A DNA stretch of 64,000 nt from Tistrella bauzanensis. GTDB lineage: Bacteria > Pseudomonadota > Alphaproteobacteria > Tistrellales > Tistrellaceae. Of the stretch, positions 52,364-60,980 are shown piece after piece (the first letter of the stretch is position 1; each line of letters opens with the position of its first letter). The position numbers were made by a program, and so were the translations under genes. A model generated the notes under the pieces. That model saw only the letters and a program-made list of their open reading frames with translations. It was not told the origin of the DNA and searched no databases. The stretch lies in assembly GCF_014636235.1 (NCBI RefSeq), contig NZ_BMDZ01000015.1, positions 1 to 64,000 of the forward strand, given 5' to 3'.

Positions 52364-52921
52364 GTGACTTTGATCGACCGCGCGGTTCAGCGCCTTGAGG
52401 CCCTGCTCGACGGCGCCGCCATGCTGGCGCTGATCGTGATGATGCTGCTCACCGTCGCCGATGCCGGCGGCCGCTATCTGTTCGCCTCGCCGGTGACCGG
52501 CGCCTACGAGATCACCGAATTCTATCTGATGATCGCCGTGGTGTTCTTCGGCTTGGCCGGCACGGAACGCACCAATGGCCATGTCCGGGTCGATCTGGTG
52601 CTGGCGATGATGCCCCCGCGCCTGCGCTTTGGTCTCGACACCCTGTATCTGCTGGCGGCAGCGGTGCTGTTCGGGCTGATCGCCTGGAAGGCCGGCGATA
52701 CCGCCTGGATGAACCTGAAGGCCAATCGCTGGACCGGCGGCGCCATGCCGCTGCCGACGGCACCGTCTTGGGCGATCGTCTCGCTTGGCGCCGGCGTGCT
52801 CAGCCTGCGTCTGGTGCTGCGCGCCTGCCTGCTGATACCGGCCATCATCACCGACCAGCCGCCGGCCGCCCCGATGAGCGATGGCCACGCAACGCCCAGC
52901 CCCGCCCGGCCGGGTCGCTAA
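52364..52921 (+). CDS. dctQ: TRAP transporter small membrane subunit, DctQ family
   Basis: The start is probably the GTG at 52,364 with GAGGA about 8-9 bases upstream (185 residues); an in-frame ATG lies at 52,355. Four membrane segments are visible, around AAMLALIVMMLLTVADAGG, ITEFYLMIAVVFFGLAG, DTLYLLAAAVLFGLIAWKA and APSWAIVSLGAGVLSLRLVL. The motif RTNGHVRVDLV between the second and third is typical of DctQ. It pairs with DctM in the inner membrane. The last 30 residues are a Pro/Ala-rich tail. Confidence 0.87.
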   Translation: MTLIDRAVQRLEALLDGAAMLALIVMMLLTVADAGGRYLFASPVTGAYEITEFYLMIAVVFFGLAGTERTNGHVRVDLVLAMMPPRLRFGLDTLYLLAAAVLFGLIAWKAGDTAWMNLKANRWTGGAMPLPTAPSWAIVSLGAGVLSLRLVLRACLLIPAIITDQPPAAPMSDGHATPSPARPGR

Positions 52922-52934
52922 AGGAGACGGTTCC

Positions 52935-54224
52935 ATGGATGTCGCCCTTCCCATGACGGCGCTGGTGGTGCTGATCTGCCTTGGCATGCCCATCGCCTAT
53001 GCGCTTGGCGTGACCGGCGCGGTCGGCGCCGCGATGGCGATCGGCTGGATGCCCACGCTCGGCGTGTTGCAGACCACACCCTATCGCACCGCCGCCAATT
53101 TTCTGCTGTCGACCATCCCGCTGTTCATCCTGATGGCGGAACTGCTCGCCAGATCGTCGATCGTGCGCAATCTGTATCGGATGTGTTTCCTGTGGCTGGG
53201 CCATATCCGCGGCGGGCTGGCGCTCGCCGCCGTGGCCGCCTCCACCGGCTTCGCGGCCCTGGCCGGGTCCAGCACCGCCGCCGCCGCCGCGATGGCGCGG
53301 ATTTCGGTGCCCGAGATGCGCCGCTATGGCTATGACGACCGGCTCGCGGTCGGCACGGTCGCGGTGGCCGGCACGCTATCGATCATGATCCCGCCATCGC
53401 TGGGCCTGATCATCTATGGCGTGCTGACCGAAACCTCGATCGGCAGCCTGTTCATGGCCGGTGTCGTGCCGGGCATTCTCACGGCGGCGGGCTATGTCAC
53501 CGTCATCCTGCTGTGGGTCAAGCGCAGGCCGGACATCGCCCCCGCCGCGCCCAAGCCCCCCCGCGCCGAGCGTGTGGCCTCAATCCGTCCGGTCTGGCCG
53601 GCGGCCGTGCTGGTGGGGCTGGTTCTGGGCGGTATCTATTCCGGCGCCATCACCGCCACCGAGGCCGCCGCCGTCGGCGCCATGGGCGCGCTGATCATCG
53701 GCATCGGCTGGGGCGGGTTGCGCCGCAGCGAATTCGCCGAGGCGCTGCGCCACACCCTGCGCTCCACCGCCATGATCTTCGCCATCGTCATCGGCGCGAT
53801 GATCTTCGGCTATTACCTGGCCGCCACCCGCGCGCCGCAGGAGTTGATCGACTGGGTCGGCACCCTGCCGCTTCCGGCCTGGGGCATCCTGCTGGTGATC
53901 GTGCTGATCTATCTGGTGCTGGGCTTCTTCATCGACCAGTTGGCGATCGTCATCCTGACCCTGCCGCTGACCTTCCCGCTGGTGATGTCGCTGGGCTATG
54001 ACCCGATCTGGTTCGGCATCATCGTCACCAAAACCACTGAAATCGGGCTGGTCACACCACCCCTGGGGATGAATGTGTTCGTGGCCGCCAGCGCATCGAA
54101 CACCCGGGTCGAAACCGGCTTCAAGGGTGTGATGCCATTCCTGATCGGCGAATTCGTCGTTCTCGGCCTGCTGATCGCGCTGCCGGAACTCAGCCTGTGG
54201 CTGCCCGGCCTGATCGCCTATTAA
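52935..54224 (+). CDS. dctM: TRAP transporter large membrane subunit, DctM family
   Basis: The ATG at 52,935 is preceded by GGAG at 8 bases and gives 429 residues with about 12 membrane segments. Family blocks are FLLSTIPLFILMAELLARSSIVRNLYRMCFLWLGHIRGGLALAAVAASTGFAALAGSSTAAAAAMARI, VAGTLSIMIPPSLGLIIYGVLTETSIGSLFMAGVVPG, and VTKTTEIGLVTPPLGMNVFV. It forms the ion-coupled translocation channel. It lies 13 bases after dctQ and completes the dctPQM set. Confidence 0.92.
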   Translation: MDVALPMTALVVLICLGMPIAYALGVTGAVGAAMAIGWMPTLGVLQTTPYRTAANFLLSTIPLFILMAELLARSSIVRNLYRMCFLWLGHIRGGLALAAVAASTGFAALAGSSTAAAAAMARISVPEMRRYGYDDRLAVGTVAVAGTLSIMIPPSLGLIIYGVLTETSIGSLFMAGVVPGILTAAGYVTVILLWVKRRPDIAPAAPKPPRAERVASIRPVWPAAVLVGLVLGGIYSGAITATEAAAVGAMGALIIGIGWGGLRRSEFAEALRHTLRSTAMIFAIVIGAMIFGYYLAATRAPQELIDWVGTLPLPAWGILLVIVLIYLVLGFFIDQLAIVILTLPLTFPLVMSLGYDPIWFGIIVTKTTEIGLVTPPLGMNVFVAASASNTRVETGFKGVMPFLIGEFVVLGLLIALPELSLWLPGLIAY

Positions 54225-54251
54225 TCCCTGTTCGGATTGGAGTTCGCATCC

Positions 54252-55145
54252 ATGTTCGCCGCCGATCTCCTGAAGGGCCGTCGCGCGCTGATCACCGGCG
54301 GCGGCACCGGCCTTGGCCTCGCCATCGCCGGCCGCTATGCCGAACTCGGCGCCGATCTGGTGCTGGTGGGGCGTCGCGCGGCGGTGCTCGACGATGCCGC
54401 CGCCGGCCTCGCCGCCCGCCATGGCGTCGATGTCGACGCGATAGCCTGCGACGTCCGCGATGCCATGGCGGTCGACGCCATGATGGACCGGGCCTTCGCC
54501 ACCCGCCCCATCGACATCCTGGTCAACAATGCCGCCGGCAATTTCCTGGCGCGCAGCGAGACGTTGTCGCCGCGCGCGGTCGACGCCATCATCGATATCG
54601 TGCTGAAGGGCGCGGCCAATGTGACGCTCGCCGCCGGCCGGCGCTGGATCAGCGCCGGGCTGCCGGCGGCGGTCTTGTGCATCCTCACTCAGTCGGCCCT
54701 GACCGGCGCCCCGTATAAACTGCCATCGGCCATGGCCAAGGCCGGGGTGCTGGCGATGATCCGTTCGCTGGCGGTGGAATGGGGGCCGCATGGCATCCGC
54801 CTGAACGGCATAGCACCGGGCCCGTTCCCCACCGAAGGCGCCTTCGGCCGGTTGCGGCCGGCTGGCACCGAGATGCCGCCACCCGAGGCGGGGGTGGCGC
54901 TGGGCCGCACCGGCAAACCCGCCGAACTGGCCGATCTGGCGGCATTTCTGGTATCGGATGGCGCCGGCTATATCACCGGCGAGGTGCTGGCGATCGATGG
55001 CGGGCGCCGGCTCGAAGGTGCGGCCGGGCCGGATCTGGCGGCCTTGCGCGGCTGGACGCCCTCTGTCTGGGACAGTCTGCGCGGTGTTGGCCGTGCCGCC
55101 GCGCCTGCATCCACATCCGCATCCACAGACGAGGACCGGCCATGA
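54252..55145 (+). CDS. Short-chain dehydrogenase/reductase, 2,4-dienoyl-CoA-reductase-like
   Basis: The 297-residue protein has the Rossmann start LLKGRRALITGGGTGLGLAIA and the NNAAGNF core. At the active site the classical Tyr-x-x-x-Lys is replaced: SALTGAPYKLPSAMAKAGVLAM keeps the lysine but has Ser where tyrosine is expected. The region NGIAPGPFPTEGAFGRL and the loss of tyrosine are features of peroxisomal-type 2,4-dienoyl-CoA reductases, which reduce dienoyl-CoA esters with NADPH. That fits a beta-oxidation pathway of an unsaturated acid. Its stop overlaps the start of the aldo/keto reductase. The last ~50 residues form an unusual extension. Confidence 0.8.
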   Translation: MFAADLLKGRRALITGGGTGLGLAIAGRYAELGADLVLVGRRAAVLDDAAAGLAARHGVDVDAIACDVRDAMAVDAMMDRAFATRPIDILVNNAAGNFLARSETLSPRAVDAIIDIVLKGAANVTLAAGRRWISAGLPAAVLCILTQSALTGAPYKLPSAMAKAGVLAMIRSLAVEWGPHGIRLNGIAPGPFPTEGAFGRLRPAGTEMPPPEAGVALGRTGKPAELADLAAFLVSDGAGYITGEVLAIDGGRRLEGAAGPDLAALRGWTPSVWDSLRGVGRAAAPASTSASTDEDRP

Positions 55146-56170
55146 CCGATATGCCGTCATCAATCCCCGCCATCCGCCTTGGCAGCCAGGGGCCGGTGGT
55201 GTCGGCCGTCGGGCTGGGCTGCATGGCCATGACCGGATCCTACGGCCCGCGCGACCCCGGCGAGGCGCAGCGCACCCTTCACCATGCCATCGACCGTGGC
55301 ATCACCCTGATCGACACCGCCGACATGTATGGCTGGGGCACGAATGAAGCCCTGGTCGGGCAGGCCATCCGCGATCGCCGCGACCGGGTGGTACTGGCGA
55401 GCAAAGTGGGCTTCGTGCCGCCCGCCGGCGGCACCGAAGGCGGGCGCGGTATCGATGGCAGCCCGGCCCATATCGGCCGGGCGATCGAGGCCAGCCTGCG
55501 GCGGCTTGGCACCGATTGCATCGATCTGTGGTATCTGCACCGGGTCGACCCGCAGGTGCCGATCGAAGACAGCGTCGGTGCCATGGCCGATCAGGTCCGC
55601 AAGGGCCATGTCCGGCATCTTGGATTAAGCGAAGTTTCGGCCATAACTCTTTCTCGTGCCGCAAAAATATTCCCGATCGCTGCGGTGCAGAGCGAGTATT
55701 CCCTGTGGTCGCGCGATCCCGAAGACGGGCTGCTGGGTGCCTGCCACGATCTGGGCACGGCCTTCGTCGCCTATGGCGTGCTCAGCCGCGGCGCGCTGGC
55801 GGGTACGCTCGCCAGCGCCGCCGATCTGGCGCCCGATGACAACCGGCGCAACTACCCGCGCTTTGCCGCCGACAATCTGGACCGCAATCTGGATCTCGTC
55901 CGGCAGCTTGAGGCGATCGCCCGGCGGCTGGGCATCAGCACCGCCGTGCTGGCCATCGCCTGGGTGCTGGACCGGAACCGCCAGCCCGCATCGCCCCCGA
56001 TCGTGCCGCTGTTCGGCGCCTCGCGGCCGGCGCGGATCGACGATAATCTGGCGGCCCTGATGGTATCGCTGACCGACGAGGACCGGGCGGCGATCAGTGC
56101 CGCTGTGCCGCCCGGTCTCGTGGCCGGGGCGCGCTATGCGCCCGACCGTATGGCGGCCATCGACCGTTGA
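55142..56170 (+). CDS. Aldo/keto reductase
   Basis: The start at 55,142 overlaps the SDR stop (ATGA) and gives 342 residues. The catalytic tetrad is visible: Asp and Tyr in LIDTADMYGWGTNEALVG, Lys in VVLASKVGF, and His in IDLWYLHRVDP. The protein resembles the YakC/AKR13 branch (HLGLSEVSAITLSRAAKIFPIAAVQSEYSLWSRDPE). It should reduce an aldehyde or ketone with NADPH. It is the last gene of the catabolic operon and converges on the methyltransferase gene 46 bases away. No clear terminator hairpin is visible in that gap. Confidence 0.9.
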   Translation: MTDMPSSIPAIRLGSQGPVVSAVGLGCMAMTGSYGPRDPGEAQRTLHHAIDRGITLIDTADMYGWGTNEALVGQAIRDRRDRVVLASKVGFVPPAGGTEGGRGIDGSPAHIGRAIEASLRRLGTDCIDLWYLHRVDPQVPIEDSVGAMADQVRKGHVRHLGLSEVSAITLSRAAKIFPIAAVQSEYSLWSRDPEDGLLGACHDLGTAFVAYGVLSRGALAGTLASAADLAPDDNRRNYPRFAADNLDRNLDLVRQLEAIARRLGISTAVLAIAWVLDRNRQPASPPIVPLFGASRPARIDDNLAALMVSLTDEDRAAISAAVPPGLVAGARYAPDRMAAIDR

Positions 56171-56216
56171 TCCGACGATCTCCGGTCCAATGGGGCCGCC
56201 AAGCCCTCTGCCCGCC

Positions 56217-57218
56217 TCAGGCCCGCAGGCCCGTCACCATCGACAGGCCCGATTTGCCGACCGGGCCATGGCTGATATCAGTGAAGCCGGCGCGGGCGGC
56301 CAGATCTGCCATCTCCTGAAGCGTCCGGCTGTGGCCGCCGCTCCACAGAGCCAGGGCCGACAGGTTGTGCAGGGTGGCAAACAGCGGGCCGGTGCGGTCC
56401 GGCTGCACGAAATGCCCCTGCACGACCACCCGCCCGCCCGGCGTCAGCGCATCGCGCGCCCGCCCCAGCATCGACAGGCAGACAGTGTCGGATTCCTGGT
56501 GCAGCACGTTCGACATCAGCACCAGATCCAGATCGGCGCCGAAGCGGTCATGGGCATAGTCGATCACACCGGTGGAGATGCGATCGCTCAACCCGTGCTC
56601 CGCCACCATCGCGCGGGTGATCTCCAGCACCGGTTTCAGATCCAGCACCGCGATATGCAGCGACGGCGCCGCCTGGGCCAGCGCCATCGCATAGGTGCCG
56701 GCGCCACCGCCGATATCGGCGGCGCGGCGCAGACCGCCCAGCGGGATGGCGCGCGGCAGTTCGGCCGCGCCACGCCGGGCATATTCATGCATGCCGAGGA
56801 TGAAGTCGCGCATATAGGCCGGATCGTCGCCCAGCCGGAGGCCTTGATCTTCCACGGTCCGGCCGGTGCGCACGGCATCGGCAAGCTGGCTCCACGGCCG
56901 TGACCAGCGGCCCATCACCCGCACCCAGTGGATCAGCGTATCGGGCGACGCGCTGGTCAGAAGTGCTGCCGCCAGATCGCTGTTGCGATAGCGGCCATCG
57001 GTTTCCGGATCGCGGGTCAGCAGACGCAGGGCCACGCCCGCATCCAGCAGCCGGGTCATGCCGTCGACCGATGTGTTCAACCGGTCGGCCAAAGCCGTCG
57101 CGCGCGACGGACCGTCAGCCAGGGCATCGAACACGCCCAGCTCGGCCATGGCATAAAGCGGCTGCCCCTCCCAATAGCCGAAGGCGAGCCGGCTCAGGGT
57201 CATGAAGGGAATGTCCAT
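56217..57218 (-). CDS. SAM-dependent O-methyltransferase (acetylserotonin-type family)
   Basis: The 333-residue protein has an N-terminal dimerisation domain with a winged helix (FGYWEGQPLYAMAELGVFDALADGPSRATALADRLNTSVDGMTRLLDAG). The C-terminal Rossmann methyltransferase domain includes the SAM motif AADIGGGAGTYAMALAQ (about residues 166-182) and the catalytic region VLMSNVLHQESDTVCLSMLGRARDALTPGGRVVVQGHF. This family methylates hydroxyl groups of small molecules, often in secondary metabolism. A GGGAG site precedes the ATG, which lies 12 bases after the nitronate monooxygenase stop. It is the last gene of the N-oxygenase operon and may methylate an N-hydroxy, carboxyl or oxime group; the acceptor is unknown. 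Confidence 0.87.
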   Translation of the reverse strand: MDIPFMTLSRLAFGYWEGQPLYAMAELGVFDALADGPSRATALADRLNTSVDGMTRLLDAGVALRLLTRDPETDGRYRNSDLAAALLTSASPDTLIHWVRVMGRWSRPWSQLADAVRTGRTVEDQGLRLGDDPAYMRDFILGMHEYARRGAAELPRAIPLGGLRRAADIGGGAGTYAMALAQAAPSLHIAVLDLKPVLEITRAMVAEHGLSDRISTGVIDYAHDRFGADLDLVLMSNVLHQESDTVCLSMLGRARDALTPGGRVVVQGHFVQPDRTGPLFATLHNLSALALWSGGHSRTLQEMADLAARAGFTDISHGPVGKSGLSMVTGLRA

Positions 57219-57230
57219 GTCTGCGTCTCC

Positions 57231-58307
57231 CTAGCTTTGGGCGGCAATGGCGGCAGTGGCGGCCGGCCGGGCATCCGGCCGCCTGGCGGCACGACCTTGT
57301 GCGACACCGGCGGCCAGGCGCCGCACGATATCGGCCGCCGGCTCAATCGCGGTCACGGCATCGCAGCCTGTGCCGCAATACAGCGCCATGTCGTCGATCC
57401 GGCCGCTGGTGTGGATGGTCGGCACGGCGGCCGATCCGCATGGCACCGGGTATGGCCGGCCGAACAGCACCGTGCGGCCGATGAAGGTCGGAGCCGGTGG
57501 GGTTGCGGCCTCGGTGACCGCATTGCGCAGCACCCGGTGGCGCCGCCCGGCCCATCCGATCTCGAACCGGTCGGTGATCACGGTCTGATCGGCGCCGGTG
57601 GCGGTGAGAACCCGCGCGCGATAATGGTCATGCGCGGCGCTTTCCGTGGCGCAGATAAAGGCCGTGCCGGCCAGAACCGCGTCGGCGCCGGCCGCGGCCG
57701 CCATCGCAGCCGCGTTGGCGTCGCTGATCCCGCCCGCCGCGATCAGCGGGATCTCGGGCAGGCGCTCCGCCACCGCCGCCACCAGATCCAGCACGCCACG
57801 CGCCGACAGGTGGTGACCGCCGGCTTCATGGCCCTGAATGACAATGGCGCCGGCTCCCCGGCGCACGGCTTCCACCGCATCGAACACACTGCCGGTCTGC
57901 ACGATCACCACCCGGCCGGCATCGCGGGCAAGCCGGATCGCCGCCGCGGGCGGCAGGCCATAGAAGGTCACGAACGGCCGGGCGGCGGGGGCCTGCGTCA
58001 CCCCCCGTACCTGATCGAGCAATGTCGGCTCCGAGACGACCTCCGGCACCAGATTGATGCCGAAGGGCCGGTCGGTCAGATCCGCCGCCTCGGCGATCAG
58101 GGCCGCGATCTCATCGGGGTTGTGCTTGTACAGGCCGATGATGCCCGCCCCGCCGGCCTCCGCCACCGCCGCCACCAGACATGGCCCGGCGATGCCGCCC
58201 ATGCCGGCCTGAAACACCGGCAACCGGGCGTCGACCAGGGCGGCCGCCCGCCCCGGTGCCACTGTGTCAGCGCCCATGCGAGGATCGCCCAGGCCCGCCG
58301 GGATCAC
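57231..58307 (-). CDS. Nitronate monooxygenase (2-nitropropane dioxygenase family)
   Basis: The GTG at 58,307 overlaps the upstream stop (GTGA) and gives 358 residues; ATG at 58,277 is an alternative. It is an FMN TIM barrel: PVFQAGMGGIAGPCLVAAVAEAGGAGIIGLY near the N-terminus, then IVIQGHEAGGHHL with the family histidines (about residues 159-166), IPLIAAGGISDANAAAMAAAAGADAVLAGTAFICATES, and a final glycine- and cysteine-bearing loop. Nitronate monooxygenases oxidise alkyl nitronates such as propionate-3-nitronate to aldehydes plus nitrite or nitrate. In an operon with an AurF-like N-oxygenase it may detoxify the nitro product or take part in making it. Some family members act on other flavin substrates, so the role is inferred from context. 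Confidence 0.85.
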   Translation of the reverse strand: MIPAGLGDPRMGADTVAPGRAAALVDARLPVFQAGMGGIAGPCLVAAVAEAGGAGIIGLYKHNPDEIAALIAEAADLTDRPFGINLVPEVVSEPTLLDQVRGVTQAPAARPFVTFYGLPPAAAIRLARDAGRVVIVQTGSVFDAVEAVRRGAGAIVIQGHEAGGHHLSARGVLDLVAAVAERLPEIPLIAAGGISDANAAAMAAAAGADAVLAGTAFICATESAAHDHYRARVLTATGADQTVITDRFEIGWAGRRHRVLRNAVTEAATPPAPTFIGRTVLFGRPYPVPCGSAAVPTIHTSGRIDDMALYCGTGCDAVTAIEPAADIVRRLAAGVAQGRAARRPDARPAATAAIAAQS

Positions 58308-59365
58308 GCGCCCGCCCCGGCATCGGCCGGCCCCCTCTCCCGCCTTGCATTGGCGTCGCCCCCGGTCGCGCGTGGCGGTTTGGGGCGCTGGGCCTCGTCG
58401 GCCGGGGGTGGCGCCACCAGATCGCCCGGCAGCAGACCCGATGCCGCCAGTTCGGCCGCCTCATCGGCGATCGCCACCTCCAGCGCCGCGCGGGCGCGCC
58501 GGACATTGCCGTCATGCATGTCCAGCAGCGCATGCATCCAGCGCTCAAGGCCAAAGGCGACACAGCCGCTGAAGGCGTGGCTGCCATCCTGGTTGTGGAT
58601 GTCGCAACGCTCGCCAAAAAAATTGCGATGGAAGTTCACCGAGGCGATCGCCAGCGTGTCGCCATAGACGAACTCCTCTTTCACCGGAAACAGCTTCTGC
58701 ATGGCCGTGCGGGCGGCATCGTTCGAGAAGAACGGATCGGTCGCGGCCTCGATCTTCAACGGCAGGTCCAGCCGGTCGGCAAAGGCCAGAACCCGGGCGC
58801 GGAAGGTCTTCAGATGGGCCTTCACCGCATCCTGCGGCCCCACGCAGACGATTTCACGCATGGTGAACCCGGTCAGCCGGCGCAGGCCGTCGTAATACGC
58901 CTCACGACGGAAGCAGCGCGCGACCGTCGTCACGAAGCGGGGGGCATCGAGCCTGGCGCCGCGCAGATCCAGATAGACGTTATAGCAGGCGGCCGTGGGC
59001 AGGACATGGGTCGCATCGGTCAGCCGGTCGCCGGCGATGCGGGTCACCGGGCCGGCCTTGGCCTCTTCCGCCACGGTCGCGTGATGGACCTCGTCGATGC
59101 CAGCGGTCATCACGCCCAGATGCGGGAAGTTGTGGAAGAAATCGAGCGTGTCCAGGTCGGCGGCACGCATCAGCGGCGGATAGATCATCGGCCGTGCCGG
59201 CACGCCGCGCGCCCAGCCACGGATATGGTCGTCGAGCGCGATCATCAACTCGGTCACGTCGGGGCCCAGCGTCACAAGCCCGTCTTCGGCGGCACGAAAC
59301 AGCGTGTCCGCGCCGGTCGCGGCGTCGTGGCCGCAATTATGTTCACTGCCATGCTCACTGCACAT
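58304..59365 (-). CDS. Amino acid:[carrier protein] ligase, SerRS-like class II aminoacyl-tRNA synthetase homologue
   Basis: A 353-residue class II synthetase core without a tRNA-binding arm. The motifs resemble the atypical archaeal seryl-tRNA synthetase and the Bradyrhizobium amino acid:carrier-protein ligases. Likely zinc ligands are Cys127 (TAACYNVY), Glu155 (CFRREAYY) and Cys268 (FSGCVAFGLERW). Motif 2 is RCFRREAYYDGLRRLTGFTMREIV, and motif 3 ends in GLERW. Known members activate glycine or alanine and load it onto a dedicated carrier protein. The gene for such a carrier lies 58 bases upstream, which strongly supports that function. Which amino acid is used cannot be read by eye. The C-terminal ~40 residues are a disordered-looking tail. 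Confidence 0.87.
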   Translation of the reverse strand: MCSEHGSEHNCGHDAATGADTLFRAAEDGLVTLGPDVTELMIALDDHIRGWARGVPARPMIYPPLMRAADLDTLDFFHNFPHLGVMTAGIDEVHHATVAEEAKAGPVTRIAGDRLTDATHVLPTAACYNVYLDLRGARLDAPRFVTTVARCFRREAYYDGLRRLTGFTMREIVCVGPQDAVKAHLKTFRARVLAFADRLDLPLKIEAATDPFFSNDAARTAMQKLFPVKEEFVYGDTLAIASVNFHRNFFGERCDIHNQDGSHAFSGCVAFGLERWMHALLDMHDGNVRRARAALEVAIADEAAELAASGLLPGDLVAPPPADEAQRPKPPRATGGDANARRERGPADAGAGA

Positions 59366-59423
59366 GGGGGGTCACCATCAGAAAGTGCGGCGCCGAACGG
59401 CTGCGTCCGGCACCAGAGCGGGT

Positions 59424-59675
59424 TCAACCGGCCAGAAAGGTGCGGCGGATCGCGGCGCGGGTGCGGAACGCATCGACCGAGACGCCGTCGAGCAGGTTCG
59501 CGCGGCCGGTCACCTCTTCCAGCACGAAGACGAACTCCATGAAATCAAGGCTGTCGATCACCCGGTTCTCGATCAGGTCCAGGTCGTCGGGGATCGTGTC
59601 GAGTTCCGGATTGCGGGCCAGAAGCCAACTGACCACACGGGTCTCGGCATTGGTGGCGGAGGTCTGATCGGTCAT
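59424..59675 (-). CDS. Free-standing acyl/aminoacyl carrier protein
   Basis: This 83-residue protein has the phosphopantetheine attachment site at Ser42 in IDSLDFMEFVF. The rest fits the four-helix carrier fold: N-terminal helix ETRVVSWLLAR, and C-terminal FRTRAAIRRTFLAG. The ATG at 59,675 overlaps the stop of the upstream N-oxygenase (ATGA), so the longer open frame is not used. It is followed by the SerRS-like ligase and is almost certainly that ligase's aminoacyl acceptor. The neighbouring di-iron oxygenase would then act on the amino group of the tethered amino acid. Confidence 0.92.
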   Translation of the reverse strand: MTDQTSATNAETRVVSWLLARNPELDTIPDDLDLIENRVIDSLDFMEFVFVLEEVTGRANLLDGVSVDAFRTRAAIRRTFLAG

Positions 59676-60586
59676 CACGCGGCCTCCCGTACAGGGCGGA
59701 GAATTCCGGTTGCGGTCATGAAATCGGTCGTCCGGCGCAGGACGCGGGCATCGAAGGCCGCGCGTGCCGGATGGCTCAACAGGCCGCGGCGCAGCGCCAG
59801 CGGGTCGGCGATTCCGGCATCGCGATAGGCATCTGGCGAATAGAAGCCCCGGATGCTGGCGGTCATATACCGCCGCAGATACTCCGACACCCGGTCGAGC
59901 AGCGCCTCGTCGCCACGGCGGCACAGATCCTCGTGCAGCAGCACCATCAGCTTGCGGCCGAAGGCGATATGGCGGCTTTCGTCGACATGATGAACCTGGT
60001 TGATCTTGCGGATCGCCGGGTCGAGCCGTTCATCGGCGGCCATCGCGGTGTTATAGAAATCCACGATCTCTTCGAAGATCGTGATCCGCGCAAAGACCAG
60101 GAAGTTCTCGATCAACGGATCTGGCGCGGTTTCAATCCGCACCTGCCGGTCCGGATACAGTTTCCCGGCATAGCGCAGGCAGAATTCGGCGAAAAACCAC
60201 ATGTGGTCATTCTCTTCGCCGACGAAGTGATGGAAAAAGCGCGAGGCGACTTCATAGCCTGGTTCGTGCAGCCGGGCGATCACGGCCTGAAGCAGTTCGC
60301 GAATGCCGTGAACGTTCAGGCTGTAGAAATTGATGCTCTCCCACTTCGCCAGAGTGCGGAGCGTCGCCTCGTCGAGCGTATCGGCGGCATCCGTGCCCCA
60401 GACCGACAGCAATTCGGGCGGCATCCACCAGCTTGCCGGGTCGATCGCGTCGGGCCAGGCAAAGCTGCGATACGGGTTGTAATAGCCGTCGACCGACAGT
60501 TTCGACAACCGGTCGATGGCACGGGCGAAGGCCGGCTGGGCCAGAACACCCGGCGGCAGGGCTGATGACGTGCTGGTGTTAAGCAT
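59675..60586 (-). CDS. AurF-like di-iron N-oxygenase
   Basis: The ATG at 60,586 has a GGGGA site about 8 bases upstream (303 residues); the open frame beyond it is Arg-rich and not conserved. Helix motifs match the AurF family: Glu83 (KWESINFYSLN), Glu125-x-x-His128 (GEENDHMWFF), Glu172/173 (ITIFEEIVDFYN), and His199-x3-Glu203-x2-His206 (VHHVDESRHIAFG). The last pattern matches the AurF spacing H-x3-E-x2-H. AurF and CmlI oxidise amines to hydroxylamines and nitro groups. As first gene of an operon with a carrier protein and its loading ligase, it probably oxidises a carrier-bound amino acid. Similar proteins sometimes have other oxygenase roles. Confidence 0.87.
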   Translation of the reverse strand: MLNTSTSSALPPGVLAQPAFARAIDRLSKLSVDGYYNPYRSFAWPDAIDPASWWMPPELLSVWGTDAADTLDEATLRTLAKWESINFYSLNVHGIRELLQAVIARLHEPGYEVASRFFHHFVGEENDHMWFFAEFCLRYAGKLYPDRQVRIETAPDPLIENFLVFARITIFEEIVDFYNTAMAADERLDPAIRKINQVHHVDESRHIAFGRKLMVLLHEDLCRRGDEALLDRVSEYLRRYMTASIRGFYSPDAYRDAGIADPLALRRGLLSHPARAAFDARVLRRTTDFMTATGILRPVREAA

Positions 60587-60867
60587 GATGTGTCCCCTTC
60601 TCCGGCACCACCGCTCACGACGGTGCCGGCTCGATCGTTTCCACATGTCAGAGGCAAGGCGGCGCGGACATCCACCCGCCGAAGGCGGGCCATCTGTCGC
60701 GCATCGGCAGCCGGCTGCATCGCCACGCACAGAGCGGCGCGGCGGAAGCGGTCAGGCCCGGTGCGGCGGATCAGTCTGCGGATGTCTGGTCGATCGGCGG
60801 TCTGGGCGTGCTCATCCGTTTCTCCCCGGAAGCTGCGATCAATCGATTTTTATTTGCGGCGACACCT

Positions 60868-60886
60868 GATCCATTTTGGATGGGTC
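60868..60886. promoter_or_regulatory. Palindrome copy 1, degenerate
   Basis: GATCCATTTTGGATGGGTC carries inner arms ATCCA and TGGAT around TTT. It shares the half-site with the perfect copy at 60,981 and lies about 280 bases upstream of the N-oxygenase start. Confidence 0.4.
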
Positions 60887-60980
60887 ATTCCGCAAGATGA
60901 TCGCTTTAGGCGTTGCCGTTACCATAGATACAACCACTGGACGGGTGGTTCAATGCATGATTGTCAAAAGATTCAAGAAT

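Noticed and set aside
53580..55163. A 527-codon minus-strand frame opposite dctM and the SDR
   Set aside because: Composition is that of a GC-driven shadow (Gln, His, Asp, Gly-rich) and the sense strand carries clear genes.
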